The notes under the pieces were generated by a model. It saw only the letters and a list, made by a program, of their open reading frames with translations, was not told where the DNA came from and made no database searches. A stretch of DNA of 64,000 nt from Caldifarciminota bacterium (GTDB taxonomy: Bacteria > Hydrothermota > Hydrothermia > LBFQ01 > DSFT01), in contig JANXBH010000006.1 of the NCBI GenBank assembly GCA_025060695.1, forward strand, positions 21,437 to 85,436, in the 5' to 3' direction. This document shows, in pieces, positions 44,651-52,377 of this stretch (position 1 is the first letter of the stretch; each line of letters starts with the position of its first letter). The translations under genes were made by a program, and so were the position numbers.

Positions 44651-45706
44651 ATGGAAAAGGAGAAGGATAAAGAAAAAATTCTTGAGGCTACAATAAAACA
44701 ACTTGAAAAGAATTATGGTAAGGGTATAGTAATGCGTCTTGTTGATAGGGCAAAGGTGCAAGTTCCAACAGTTTCATCTGGTTCAATAAGTTTAGATTAT
44801 GCATTAGGTATAGGTGGATATCCAAAAGGTAGAATAATAGAAATATATGGTCAAGAAGCATCTGGTAAAACAACCTTAGCACTTATGGCTATAGCTGAAG
44901 TTCAAAAGCTTGGAGGTAGTGTCTTATTTATAGATGCTGAACACGCGTTTGAACCAAAATATGCAAAAACTATTGGTGTGGATACTGAAGACAAGAAATT
45001 CCTAATTTCTCAACCTGAATACGGAGAACAGGCACTTAGTATATTAGAGGATGCTATTAGGGGGGGTGCAATTGACCTTGTAGTTGTAGACTCAGTTGCA
45101 GCTCTTGTTACGAAAGCTGAGCTTGAAGGTGAAATGGAAGAACAAGGTATTGGGGGTCAAGCAAGATTAATGAGTAAGGCACTAAGGAAATTAACAGGAT
45201 TGATAGCTAAAACTGGAACAATAGCTATATTCATAAATCAAGTAAGGGAAAAAATTAGTCAAAATCCATATGGAGGACCGCCTGAAACAACACCAGGAGG
45301 AAGAGCATTAAAGTTCTATTCCTCAATAAGACTGGAGGTAAAAAAGGGAGAAAGTATAAAAGGACCTAATAATGAAATAATTGGACATTACATAAAAGTT
45401 AAAGTCGTAAAGAATAAATTAGCACCACCATATAAGACAGCCGAGTTTGAACTAATATATGGAAAAGGTATAAATAAAATCGGAGAAATATTTGATTTGG
45501 CTGTAAATATGGGAATCATCAAGAGGTCAGGCTCTTGGTATTCTTTTAATAGTGAGCAGTTAGGTCAAGGTAAAGAAAAGGCATTAGAATATATTCAGGA
45601 AAACGAAGAGATTCTAAGAAAAATAGAAACTGAGGTAAGGGAAAAGTTAAAAGAATATAAACCACAAGGGGGAGAATATGGAACAACATCTGAACAGACA
45701 GAATAA
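44651..45706 (+). CDS. recA: recombinase RecA
   Basis: 351 aa. RecA forms the strand-exchange filament and triggers the SOS response where present. Walker A GQEASGKT (67-74), the LVVVDSVAALV Walker B strand, the L1/L2 DNA-binding loops (ELEGEMEEQGIGGQARLMSKALRKL, then TIAIFINQVREK and PETTPGGRALKFYSS) are intact. The ATG follows a purine-rich GGAGGGGG, a leadered start within the dcd unit. No SOS box can be assigned upstream. The last 29 nt overlap the PUR-domain gene. Confidence 0.97.
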   Translation: MEKEKDKEKILEATIKQLEKNYGKGIVMRLVDRAKVQVPTVSSGSISLDYALGIGGYPKGRIIEIYGQEASGKTTLALMAIAEVQKLGGSVLFIDAEHAFEPKYAKTIGVDTEDKKFLISQPEYGEQALSILEDAIRGGAIDLVVVDSVAALVTKAELEGEMEEQGIGGQARLMSKALRKLTGLIAKTGTIAIFINQVREKISQNPYGGPPETTPGGRALKFYSSIRLEVKKGESIKGPNNEIIGHYIKVKVVKNKLAPPYKTAEFELIYGKGINKIGEIFDLAVNMGIIKRSGSWYSFNSEQLGQGKEKALEYIQENEEILRKIETEVREKLKEYKPQGGEYGTTSEQTE

Positions 45707-45911
45707 CATAGTTTATACTAAGAAAATAAAGGCAGGTAGAAGAACTTATTTCTTTGATATAAAAGTAGACGGTAAAGGTCAAAACTATATTTCTATATCT
45801 GAATCAAGAAAGACTGAAAATGGATTTAAAAAGCAGATGATAGTAATATATCCTGAAGATATTGAAAAATTCTTCTTAACATTTAAGGAGGTAAAAGATA
45901 GCCTCAAGTAA
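45678..45911 (+). CDS. DUF3276/PUR-alpha-like nucleic-acid-binding protein
   Basis: 77 aa. The pattern IVYTKKIKAGRRTYFFDIKVDGKGQNYISISESRKTENGF then MIVIYPEDIEKFFLTFKEV is that of bacterial PUR-domain (DUF3276) proteins, which bind single-stranded DNA or RNA. It starts inside the end of recA after GGGGGAG. Its 3' end contains an AAGGAGG (45885-45891) that serves the next gene. Overlap with recA hints at a linked role in DNA metabolism, but this is inference. Confidence 0.82.
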   Translation: MEQHLNRQNNIVYTKKIKAGRRTYFFDIKVDGKGQNYISISESRKTENGFKKQMIVIYPEDIEKFFLTFKEVKDSLK

Positions 45912-46635
45912 GCTAAAATTATCTATAGTTATTCCTGTTTATAACGAAAAAGACTATATTGAAAAAGTTATAAGAATGGTGAAAGATGTAAATCTTGGTT
46001 ATGATTTGGATAGAGAAATAATAGTAGTAGATGATGGAAGTAATGATGGGACAAGAGAAATATTAAAGCAATTAGAAAATAATGATGAATTTAAAAATGT
46101 TTTAAAAGTTATATATCATGAAAAGAATCAAGGAAAAGGTGGAGCATTGAATACAGGATTTAACTATGTTAGTGGAGATATAGTAGTAATTCAAGATGCA
46201 GACTTGGAGTATGACCCGAACGACTGGAGGGAAATGTTAAGACTTATAATTGAAAAAAATGCAGATGTAGTATATGGTTCAAGATTTTACGGTGCAAGCC
46301 ATAGGGTTCTATACTTTTATCACTTCATGGGAAATAAAGTAATTACTTACTTAATAAATTTACTTTTCAACATGACATTTTCTGACATTGAAGTATGCTA
46401 TAAGATGCTTAAAAAAGAAATTCTTGATGAAATTAGACCATTTAAAAGCAAAGACTTTGGTTTTGAAGTGGAAATTACTGCGAAGATTTCAAAATTGTCA
46501 AGCAAAAAGGGTATTAGAGTGTATGAAACTCAAATAAATTATTACGGAAGGACATATAATGAGGGGAAAAAAATTACTTGGAAAGATGGTATAAAAGCTC
46601 TTTGGTATATTATTAAGTTTAGATTTTCAAATTAA
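45898..46635 (+). CDS. family 2 glycosyltransferase (polyprenyl-phosphate type), probable ATA start
   Basis: 245 aa from the proposed start. Such DPM/DPG-like enzymes charge polyprenyl phosphate with a sugar from a nucleotide sugar. The GT-A fold begins with KLSIVIPVYNEKDYIEKVI and has IIVVDDGSNDGTREIL, EKNQGKGGALNTG and the DADLEYDP metal site. The only standard start, ATG 45976, would delete the first strand and nucleotide-binding helix. The frame opens after a TAA at 45892-45894, and an ATA at 45898-45900 lies 6 nt after a perfect AAGGAGG, giving M-ASSKLKLSIVIPVYNE. No standard codon lies between. Downstream is a membrane flippase-like gene. Confidence 0.85.
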   Translation: MASSKLKLSIVIPVYNEKDYIEKVIRMVKDVNLGYDLDREIIVVDDGSNDGTREILKQLENNDEFKNVLKVIYHEKNQGKGGALNTGFNYVSGDIVVIQDADLEYDPNDWREMLRLIIEKNADVVYGSRFYGASHRVLYFYHFMGNKVITYLINLLFNMTFSDIEVCYKMLKKEILDEIRPFKSKDFGFEVEITAKISKLSSKKGIRVYETQINYYGRTYNEGKKITWKDGIKALWYIIKFRFSN

Positions 46636-46636
46636 C

Positions 46637-47593
46637 ATGAAAAAATTAGTTTTTGAACTTATAAAAATTGCAATTAGTATATTTTTAATTTATATGATTT
46701 TCAAAAACATGAACATCAACGCCTTTTTATACCACTTGAAGTCTTTAAATATTGTTTATTACTTATTTGCAATTGTTCTGGGATTTATTGGCTATTCACT
46801 TTCTGCACTTAGATGGTTTATATATACAAGGGCGTATAAGTTGAACATAAATTTAATTCAAGCAAATAAATACGTATTCGCAAGTTTATTTTTAGGACTT
46901 GTTTTGCCTTCAGGTGCAGGTGTTGACTTAGTAAGATTTTTCTATGCTCAGAGGGACAATATGCAAAAACGTGCTGAGGTACTATCTTCTATATTTGTAG
47001 ATAGGTTAATTGGTGTTATTGCACTTATATTTTTAGCATTACTTGGTATCTATTTCGGTATTGAAAGAATAAGAGAGATATCAGATAAGCTAATTTGGAT
47101 AATGCTATTTCTTATCGGATTTTTCATATTTATGTTAACCCCAATGTTTGAAAGAATTATTATTTTGATATTTGGTAAAATAGAAAAATTTAGAATAGGT
47201 GAAAGGATGCAAAAGCTTATAAACTCATTTTCACTATATAAGGAAAATAAGATGATAGTAGTTTCTACGTTCTTTATTTCAATACTTATGCAATTTTTTT
47301 TCGGTCTTTCCGCATTTGTCATTTCAAAAGCTTTGGGTTTTGATTTGAGTCCAATTGAGGTAGTTCTTATAACTTCCGCAATTAACTTTATTACAATGCT
47401 ACCTTTGAGTTTTAGTGGTATAGGTATTAGAGAAGGGGGGTTTATATTTTTTCTTTCAGATAAAATTGGTATGGAAGGTGCGGTAGCTTTGTCTTTGCTA
47501 TATTACGCTAGTGGTATACTTTCATTTGGTCCTGTTGGTATATTAGTTTTTGTTTCAGAACCTGTAAGATTTTCATTAAAAAAAGAGGTTTAG
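46637..47593 (+). CDS. LPG synthase/UPF0104-type membrane protein
   Basis: 318 aa with about eight membrane segments. It matches the lysylphosphatidylglycerol-synthase transmembrane family (AglD/MprF N-terminal part): LGFIGYSLSALRWFIY, FLGLVLPSGAGVDLVRFFYAQ, SSIFVDRLIGVIALI and LPLSFSGIGIREGGFIFFL. Members flip or transfer lipid-linked groups. It directly follows the polyprenyl-phosphate glycosyltransferase (1-nt gap), a pairing often seen, so it probably handles the lipid-linked sugar made by that enzyme. Confidence 0.85.
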   Translation: MKKLVFELIKIAISIFLIYMIFKNMNINAFLYHLKSLNIVYYLFAIVLGFIGYSLSALRWFIYTRAYKLNINLIQANKYVFASLFLGLVLPSGAGVDLVRFFYAQRDNMQKRAEVLSSIFVDRLIGVIALIFLALLGIYFGIERIREISDKLIWIMLFLIGFFIFMLTPMFERIIILIFGKIEKFRIGERMQKLINSFSLYKENKMIVVSTFFISILMQFFFGLSAFVISKALGFDLSPIEVVLITSAINFITMLPLSFSGIGIREGGFIFFLSDKIGMEGAVALSLLYYASGILSFGPVGILVFVSEPVRFSLKKEV

Positions 47594-47626
47594 TTTTTTA
47601 TAATTATTTACTATAGAAATTAGCTT

Positions 47627-47632
47627 TAAAAT
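47627..47632 (+). promoter_or_regulatory. -10-like box of the E2-tdh unit
   Basis: TAAAAT in CTTTAAAATTTA, 8 nt before the ATG at 47641. Confidence 0.6.
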
Positions 47633-47640
47633 TTAAAAAT

Positions 47641-48834
47641 ATGGCAATAAAAGAATTTAAGATGCCTGAAATTGCGGAAAGTGTCCATGAAGGAGAAATA
47701 GGAAAAATCTTAGTAAAAGAAGGGGACTATGTAAAAAGGGAACAACCACTACTTGAAGTTTTAACCGATAAGGTAAATACTGAGCTTCCATCACCTTATG
47801 AAGGATATGTTATTAAAATCTTAGTTAAAGAAGGAGATATAGTAACAGTTGGGACACCTCTTTTAATTGTAGGTGATAGTATTAATGAGACTGTAGAGAA
47901 AAAGGAGATTGCACTAAACGACAGTGAAAAATTAGAAGTAAAAAGACCATTGGCAGCACCAGCAGTAAGGAAACTTGCAAGAGAACTTGGTATAGATTTA
48001 AACTTAGTAAGGGGAACTGGTCCTAGTGGAAGGATTACAAGAAGTGATGTATTGAACTATGTAAGTAAGAAAGAGGAGATTGTTGAAAAAGTAGAAGTGA
48101 AGGAAGTAAGAGAAATTAGAAAAGAGGAACTTGAAGAAGTAATTCCGATTAGAGGTATAAGAAGAAAAATAGCAGAGCACTTAAGACTTTCAAAAGATAG
48201 AGCGGTTCATACTCTTCATGTAGATGAAATTGATATGACTGAAGTTGTAAAATTGAGAGAAAAACTTAAAAGAATAACAGAAAAGCAAAATATAAAACTT
48301 ACATATTTACCATTTATAATTAAAGCAGTTGCTACTACACTAAAAAAACATCCATATTTTAATGCAATAGTAGATGATGAAAAGAATGAAATAGTTTTAA
48401 AGAAATATTATAATATCGGAGTTGCAGTAGACACTCCTGATGGCTTGATAGTTCCTGTAGTAAAGAATGTGGATAAAAAGAGTATTATTGAAATTGCAAG
48501 AGAAATTCAAGAGCTTTCTGAGAAAGCAAGGGAAGGAAAACTAACGTTAGAAGACTTACAAGATGGTACATTTTCTATAACAAATGTAGGCTCAATAGGT
48601 GGTTTATTTGCATTTCCTGTAATAGACTATCCAAGAGTAGCAATACTTGGCACTCATAAAATTAGAAAAGTTCCTATTGTAAATGAAAAGGACGAAATAG
48701 TTATAAGAGACATTATGTACGTTTCACTGTCTTTTGACCATAGAGTAGTAGATGGTGCTGAAGCTGCAAGGTTTACAAGAACACTCTCTACGATTTTGGA
48801 AAATCCTGATATTTTTATATTAGAGGCTATATGA
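47641..48834 (+). CDS. 2-oxoacid dehydrogenase E2 (dihydrolipoyl acyltransferase)
   Basis: 397 aa. The order is lipoyl domain (1-78, lipoyl Lys in VLTDKVNTELP), a Glu/Lys linker, the E3/E1-binding domain (about 103-140, AAPAVRKLARELGIDLNLVRGTG) and the catalytic domain with the active-site SFDHRVVDGAEAARF near the end. It would work with the E1 beta at 41.8 kb. E1 alpha and E3 are not visible. Acyl specificity cannot be assigned. The stop overlaps the next ATG by 4 nt. Confidence 0.94.
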   Translation: MAIKEFKMPEIAESVHEGEIGKILVKEGDYVKREQPLLEVLTDKVNTELPSPYEGYVIKILVKEGDIVTVGTPLLIVGDSINETVEKKEIALNDSEKLEVKRPLAAPAVRKLARELGIDLNLVRGTGPSGRITRSDVLNYVSKKEEIVEKVEVKEVREIRKEELEEVIPIRGIRRKIAEHLRLSKDRAVHTLHVDEIDMTEVVKLREKLKRITEKQNIKLTYLPFIIKAVATTLKKHPYFNAIVDDEKNEIVLKKYYNIGVAVDTPDGLIVPVVKNVDKKSIIEIAREIQELSEKAREGKLTLEDLQDGTFSITNVGSIGGLFAFPVIDYPRVAILGTHKIRKVPIVNEKDEIVIRDIMYVSLSFDHRVVDGAEAARFTRTLSTILENPDIFILEAI

Positions 48835-49859
48835 TAGCTATTGCAAAGACTAAACCTTCGTATGGTTTTGACATTATTAAAGCGGAAATACCTAAAATAA
48901 ATGAATACGAAGTTCTTATTGAAGTAAAATATGCTTCTATTTGTGGTAGCGACGTTCATGCATATGTATGGGACGATTGGGCAAAAGAAACAATAACTGA
49001 ATTTCCAAGAGTATTAGGTCATGAAATAGCAGGAGTAATTGTAGAAAAGGGAAAGCATGTAAATTCTTTAAATATTGGGGACTTCGTTGCAATTGAAAGT
49101 CATTTTTGGTGTAATGTATGCTATAATTGTAAAAATGGTGATTTTCATGTATGTAAAAATACAAAGATACTTGGTTTTGGTGTAGATGGAGGATTTGCAA
49201 ATTATCTAAAAATACCGTATACAAATGCAATAAAAGTCCCGGATAATATTCCAAGGCATTGGATATCATTAATGGAACCTATGGGAAATGCGGTTGATAC
49301 GGTATTAAGTGATGAAATAGCGGGTAAGAATGTTTTAATTGTTGGATGTGGACCTATTGGTCTTATGGCGGTAGGTATTTCAAAAATATGTGGTGCTGAT
49401 AAGGTCATAGCTATGGATATAAATGAGCACAGATTGAAAATTTCAAAAGAGATGGGTGCGGATTATATAATAAATCCAAAGACTGAGAACGTATATGAGA
49501 AAGTTATGGAAATTACTGATAATGTTGGGGTAGATGTTGTTTTAGAATTTTCAGGTAGTGAAGTTGGTTTTAAGGAAGCAATGAAAACCATAAAGGAAGC
49601 GGGAAGGTTATCACTACTTGGTCTATATTCAAAGCCATTCGAATTTGATTTTAATAAATATTTTATAATGAAAGGTTTAAAAATTTATGGTATAATTGGA
49701 AGGAAAATATATTCAACTTGGTATAAAACCATTAGTTTAATACAGAAGATGAATTTGGACCCAATAATTAGTCATGTGTTAAAACTTGAGGAGTTTGAGA
49801 AAGGTTTTGAAGATATATTAAATGGAAGAGCAATTAAAGTGGTTTTTAAAGTCAGTTAA
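48831..49859 (+). CDS. tdh: L-threonine 3-dehydrogenase (zinc medium-chain dehydrogenase)
   Basis: 342 aa. It oxidises threonine to 2-amino-3-oxobutyrate with NAD. Typical Tdh features are ICGSDVHAYVWDDWA, the zinc-site GHEIAG, the structural-zinc cysteines (CNVCYNCKNGDFHVC) and VGCGPIGLMAVGI with the following DINEHRL for the nucleotide. Length is normal. It overlaps the E2 gene by 4 nt (ATGA) and the next gene by 38 nt. The E2 neighbour and acetyl-CoA yield of threonine degradation fit, but may be chance. Confidence 0.86.
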   Translation: MIAIAKTKPSYGFDIIKAEIPKINEYEVLIEVKYASICGSDVHAYVWDDWAKETITEFPRVLGHEIAGVIVEKGKHVNSLNIGDFVAIESHFWCNVCYNCKNGDFHVCKNTKILGFGVDGGFANYLKIPYTNAIKVPDNIPRHWISLMEPMGNAVDTVLSDEIAGKNVLIVGCGPIGLMAVGISKICGADKVIAMDINEHRLKISKEMGADYIINPKTENVYEKVMEITDNVGVDVVLEFSGSEVGFKEAMKTIKEAGRLSLLGLYSKPFEFDFNKYFIMKGLKIYGIIGRKIYSTWYKTISLIQKMNLDPIISHVLKLEEFEKGFEDILNGRAIKVVFKVS

Positions 49860-50610
49860 GACATATAACAATCTAATAGAAGGGGAATTATTAGAGATTT
49901 CAAAGGGTTTTTGGTTTTCTCATACTCACTTCATTGACAAATATTTGAAGGATTTTCATGATATAATAGTTTATAAGGGTTTTTGGAGTGGGTATGAACT
50001 TTACAAAAAACCATATTACAGGTTTATTACTGACGTGGACTTTTTGGTAAATGAAATTAGATATATTGAACTAAAGAAACTCTTCTTAGATTTGGGCTTT
50101 AAATATTATTTTCAAGTAAGGGAGAACTCCCCAGCGTTTGTAAAAAGGTTTGAATACGTAATGAATTTTTATAAGAATATCCTTCACTTTGAAATACATA
50201 AAAGCATTTTCCCACCTTACTACTTAGATATAAGTAATAAGAAAATCTTTAAACGAGCTATTCCTTGGAAGTTCAACTTACTAACTTTGCCCATAGAAGA
50301 CCAGTTTATATTTTCAGTTTTACACTTTCACAAAAGCTCCCAAAAAGTCCTTTATTGGCTATGGGATATTTCTATTCTTTACTCAAAAGTAGATTTAAAA
50401 AAGGTTAAAGAAGTATGCGACTACTATTCTATTGACTATGAAAGATTTTCTAAAATTCTTGAAAATATCAAACTTGGGAATATTTTTGAAAGTAAGTTTT
50501 TTAAGAAAAGTATTAAAAGTTATGTTTTTTACTTTCTTGTAAAAATTTTACATTACCTTTATAGAGACTATGATTCCATCTCCAATTGGGACAAGAGAGC
50601 TAATGAATGA
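49822..50610 (+). CDS. nucleotidyltransferase-fold protein (NTP_transf_5-like)
   Basis: 262 aa. The motif KKPYYRFITDVDFLVNEIRYIELKKLFLDLGF is that of the uncharacterised nucleotidyltransferase family seen near glycan and capsule loci: Asp-x-Asp plus a following Leu-Val strand. Other parts are helical (LPIEDQFIFSVLHFHK). No substrate is known. The start lies 38 nt inside tdh and the end overlaps the convergent methyltransferase gene by 63 nt, an exceptionally long overlap for this window. Confidence 0.65.
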   Translation: MEEQLKWFLKSVKTYNNLIEGELLEISKGFWFSHTHFIDKYLKDFHDIIVYKGFWSGYELYKKPYYRFITDVDFLVNEIRYIELKKLFLDLGFKYYFQVRENSPAFVKRFEYVMNFYKNILHFEIHKSIFPPYYLDISNKKIFKRAIPWKFNLLTLPIEDQFIFSVLHFHKSSQKVLYWLWDISILYSKVDLKKVKEVCDYYSIDYERFSKILENIKLGNIFESKFFKKSIKSYVFYFLVKILHYLYRDYDSISNWDKRANE

Positions 50611-51171
50611 CTTGTCTGAAAATATTTTTCTATTGAACTCCCTTATAGTAAGTGTTTCTTTATCATTTTCGTCTTCTTTTAATACTTTTTGGTGCCATAG
50701 AGCATTATCAGATATAAATATTCCCCCAACTTTTAGTTTTTTCTTTACTACTTCAAGAACTCTTAAATATTGCGTCTTTTCAGCGTCATTTAGTATTAGG
50801 TCAAATTCCATATTCATGCTTTCCAATATGCTTATTCCATCACCAAGATGAGTTCTAAGCTTATTTTCAAGACCAGCTATTCTAAAAAATTCCGTAGCCA
50901 TTTCTAAGTTTTGGAACATATAATCAGTTAAGTGTATTTCCTTCAGGTAGTCGTTATATATACTTATCCACATTGCGGAATACCCAAAACCTGAACCTAT
51001 CTCAAAAACATATTCTGCTTTATTCATAAGTGATATTATTGAGACTAACCTTGCAGAAAGCCTATTTAAAATGGGAAAATTTAAACTTTTGCCATATCTT
51101 TCCATTTCTATAAGAACTGGATGGACATTCTGTAAATTTTCTAATTGGTTAAGATAATCGTTTAATTGCAT
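50548..51171 (-). CDS. SAM-dependent O-methyltransferase (class I)
   Basis: 207 aa from the chosen start. The fold matches the caffeoyl-CoA/catechol-type O-methyltransferase family: YVFEIGSGFGYSAMWIS (motif I), HLTDYMFQN, LGDGISILESM and the DLILNDAEKTQYL acidic segment, with GGIFISDNALW. The frame also extends to a TTG at 51201, but the ATG at 51171 lies 7 nt after a TAAAAT box and gives the family's N-terminus. The substrate is unknown. Confidence 0.85.
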   Translation of the reverse strand: MQLNDYLNQLENLQNVHPVLIEMERYGKSLNFPILNRLSARLVSIISLMNKAEYVFEIGSGFGYSAMWISIYNDYLKEIHLTDYMFQNLEMATEFFRIAGLENKLRTHLGDGISILESMNMEFDLILNDAEKTQYLRVLEVVKKKLKVGGIFISDNALWHQKVLKEDENDKETLTIREFNRKIFSDKSFISSLVPIGDGIIVSIKVM

Positions 51172-51178
51172 TTTGAAA

Positions 51179-51184
51179 ATTTTA
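51179..51184 (-). promoter_or_regulatory. -10-like box of the O-methyltransferase gene
   Basis: TAAAAT on the minus strand, 7 nt before the ATG at 51171, lying across the stop of the ABC ATPase gene. Confidence 0.6.
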
Positions 51185-51829
51185 AGTCCCAAAAATTTCA
51201 AGACTTAAATTAAAAACCTGTTTGAAGTTTTCTTCATTTAAAGTCCTTGCATATATCTTTCCGTCTTTCATAAGTATAAAATTACTAAAAAACTTAGTTG
51301 CCAAAAAGATATCGTGAATAGTTAATATAAATGTTTTTTCACTATTTTTAATGTATTGTAATAGCCTTATCTGAAAATAAGGATCTAAGTGAGAAAGAGG
51401 TTCATCTAAAATAGATATTTTTTGAGTTGAATTTATAACCCTACTAAGTCTTACTCTTTGGAATTCTCCTGCGGATAGTTCGTTCATCTTTCTATTTAAA
51501 AGTTCCTTAATTTCCATTAAGTCAATTTCTAATTTCACTCCAGAAAGTTTTAAATAAGTTTTTACAGTAATGTCAGGTTGATATTCAACTTGTAATAAGA
51601 AAGAGCAATATTTTATTAGTTCTTCTTGACTAATATTTTTTAGCTCTTTTGAGTAAATCTTAACTGAGCCCTCATAGTCTATTTGCTTAAGCAAAGTTCT
51701 TATAAGTGTAGTTTTTCCACTTCCATTTGGACCAAGTATTACAATTTTTTGATTTTCAAAAACTTCTAACTTATCTATGAATATTCTAAAATTTTTATAA
51801 CCTGCAGAAAGTTTTAGAATCTCTAAAAT
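51182..51829 (-). CDS. ABC transporter ATP-binding protein, probable ATT start
   Basis: 215 aa from the proposed start. Walker A is GPNGSGKTT, the signature is LSAGEFQRVRLSR and Walker B reads ISILDEPLSHLDP, with the His-loop LTIHD. It is of the iron/cobalamin or cobalt importer type by length and motif. No permease is adjacent. The typical opening of such proteins is M-LEI-x-x-LSAGY; here the frame reads I-LEILKLSAGY where the I codon is an ATT, 5 nt after a TAAAAT box. No ATG, GTG, TTG or CTG occurs before Walker A, and the only longer frame would run over the divergent gene. Confidence 0.82.
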   Translation of the reverse strand: MLEILKLSAGYKNFRIFIDKLEVFENQKIVILGPNGSGKTTLIRTLLKQIDYEGSVKIYSKELKNISQEELIKYCSFLLQVEYQPDITVKTYLKLSGVKLEIDLMEIKELLNRKMNELSAGEFQRVRLSRVINSTQKISILDEPLSHLDPYFQIRLLQYIKNSEKTFILTIHDIFLATKFFSNFILMKDGKIYARTLNEENFKQVFNLSLEIFGT

Positions 51830-51867
51830 GCTAAATTTTAAAGAATTAGCTTTAAAATTTTGAAAAT
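51830..51867. promoter_or_regulatory. divergent promoter pair for ABC ATPase and OsmC genes
   Basis: Minus-strand TAAAAT (complement of 51835-51840) is 5 nt from the ATT. Plus-strand TAAAAT (51853-51858) is 9 nt from the ATG at 51868. The boxes are 12 bp apart. Confidence 0.6.
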
Positions 51868-52377
51868 ATGAATAACGTAAATGTAAAGCAGTTGTTTGAA
51901 ACAAGAGAAAAAATTATTAAAAATCAGTTTCCATCAGAGAGAGAATTTATAGTAGAAGGTGAATGGGTTTTTGATAAACATATTCAATTTACTGGAAGGA
52001 TAGAATATACTAATGGGATAGTGGAGCTTTCAACAGATCAGCCTCCACAAAGTGGAGGATATGGAAATGCGCCCAATCCCGTTCAAATTTGTGTTTTCGG
52101 AGTAATTAGTTGCTATTCTACTACGTTTATGACAATAGCCTCTTTAAGAGGAATAGAGATTAAAAAACTTAAAGCGAAAGGCTCTATTCTTTTAGATATG
52201 AGAAGTGTTTTTGAAATAGAAGATTTACCTGTAGTAAAAAAAGTAAGTGTAGAATTAGATATAGAGTCCGATGTGGATAGAAGTGTTTTAGAAGAGATAA
52301 GACTATTAGCAAATAAAAAATGTCCTGCAGCATATGTAATTCAAAATCCTATAGAGCTTGAAACAAAAATAAAATAA
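51868..52377 (+). CDS. OsmC/Ohr-family peroxiredoxin-like protein
   Basis: 169 aa. OsmC-type enzymes reduce organic hydroperoxides with two cysteines. The first lies in PVQICVFGVISCYSTTFM (two Cys seven residues apart, near 75-82) and a second in NKKCPAAYVIQ near the end, the peroxidatic/resolving positions of the fold. It has its own promoter. thrS follows with a 1-nt overlap (TAATGA), so the stress gene and the synthetase share a message. Confidence 0.87.
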   Translation: MNNVNVKQLFETREKIIKNQFPSEREFIVEGEWVFDKHIQFTGRIEYTNGIVELSTDQPPQSGGYGNAPNPVQICVFGVISCYSTTFMTIASLRGIEIKKLKAKGSILLDMRSVFEIEDLPVVKKVSVELDIESDVDRSVLEEIRLLANKKCPAAYVIQNPIELETKIK

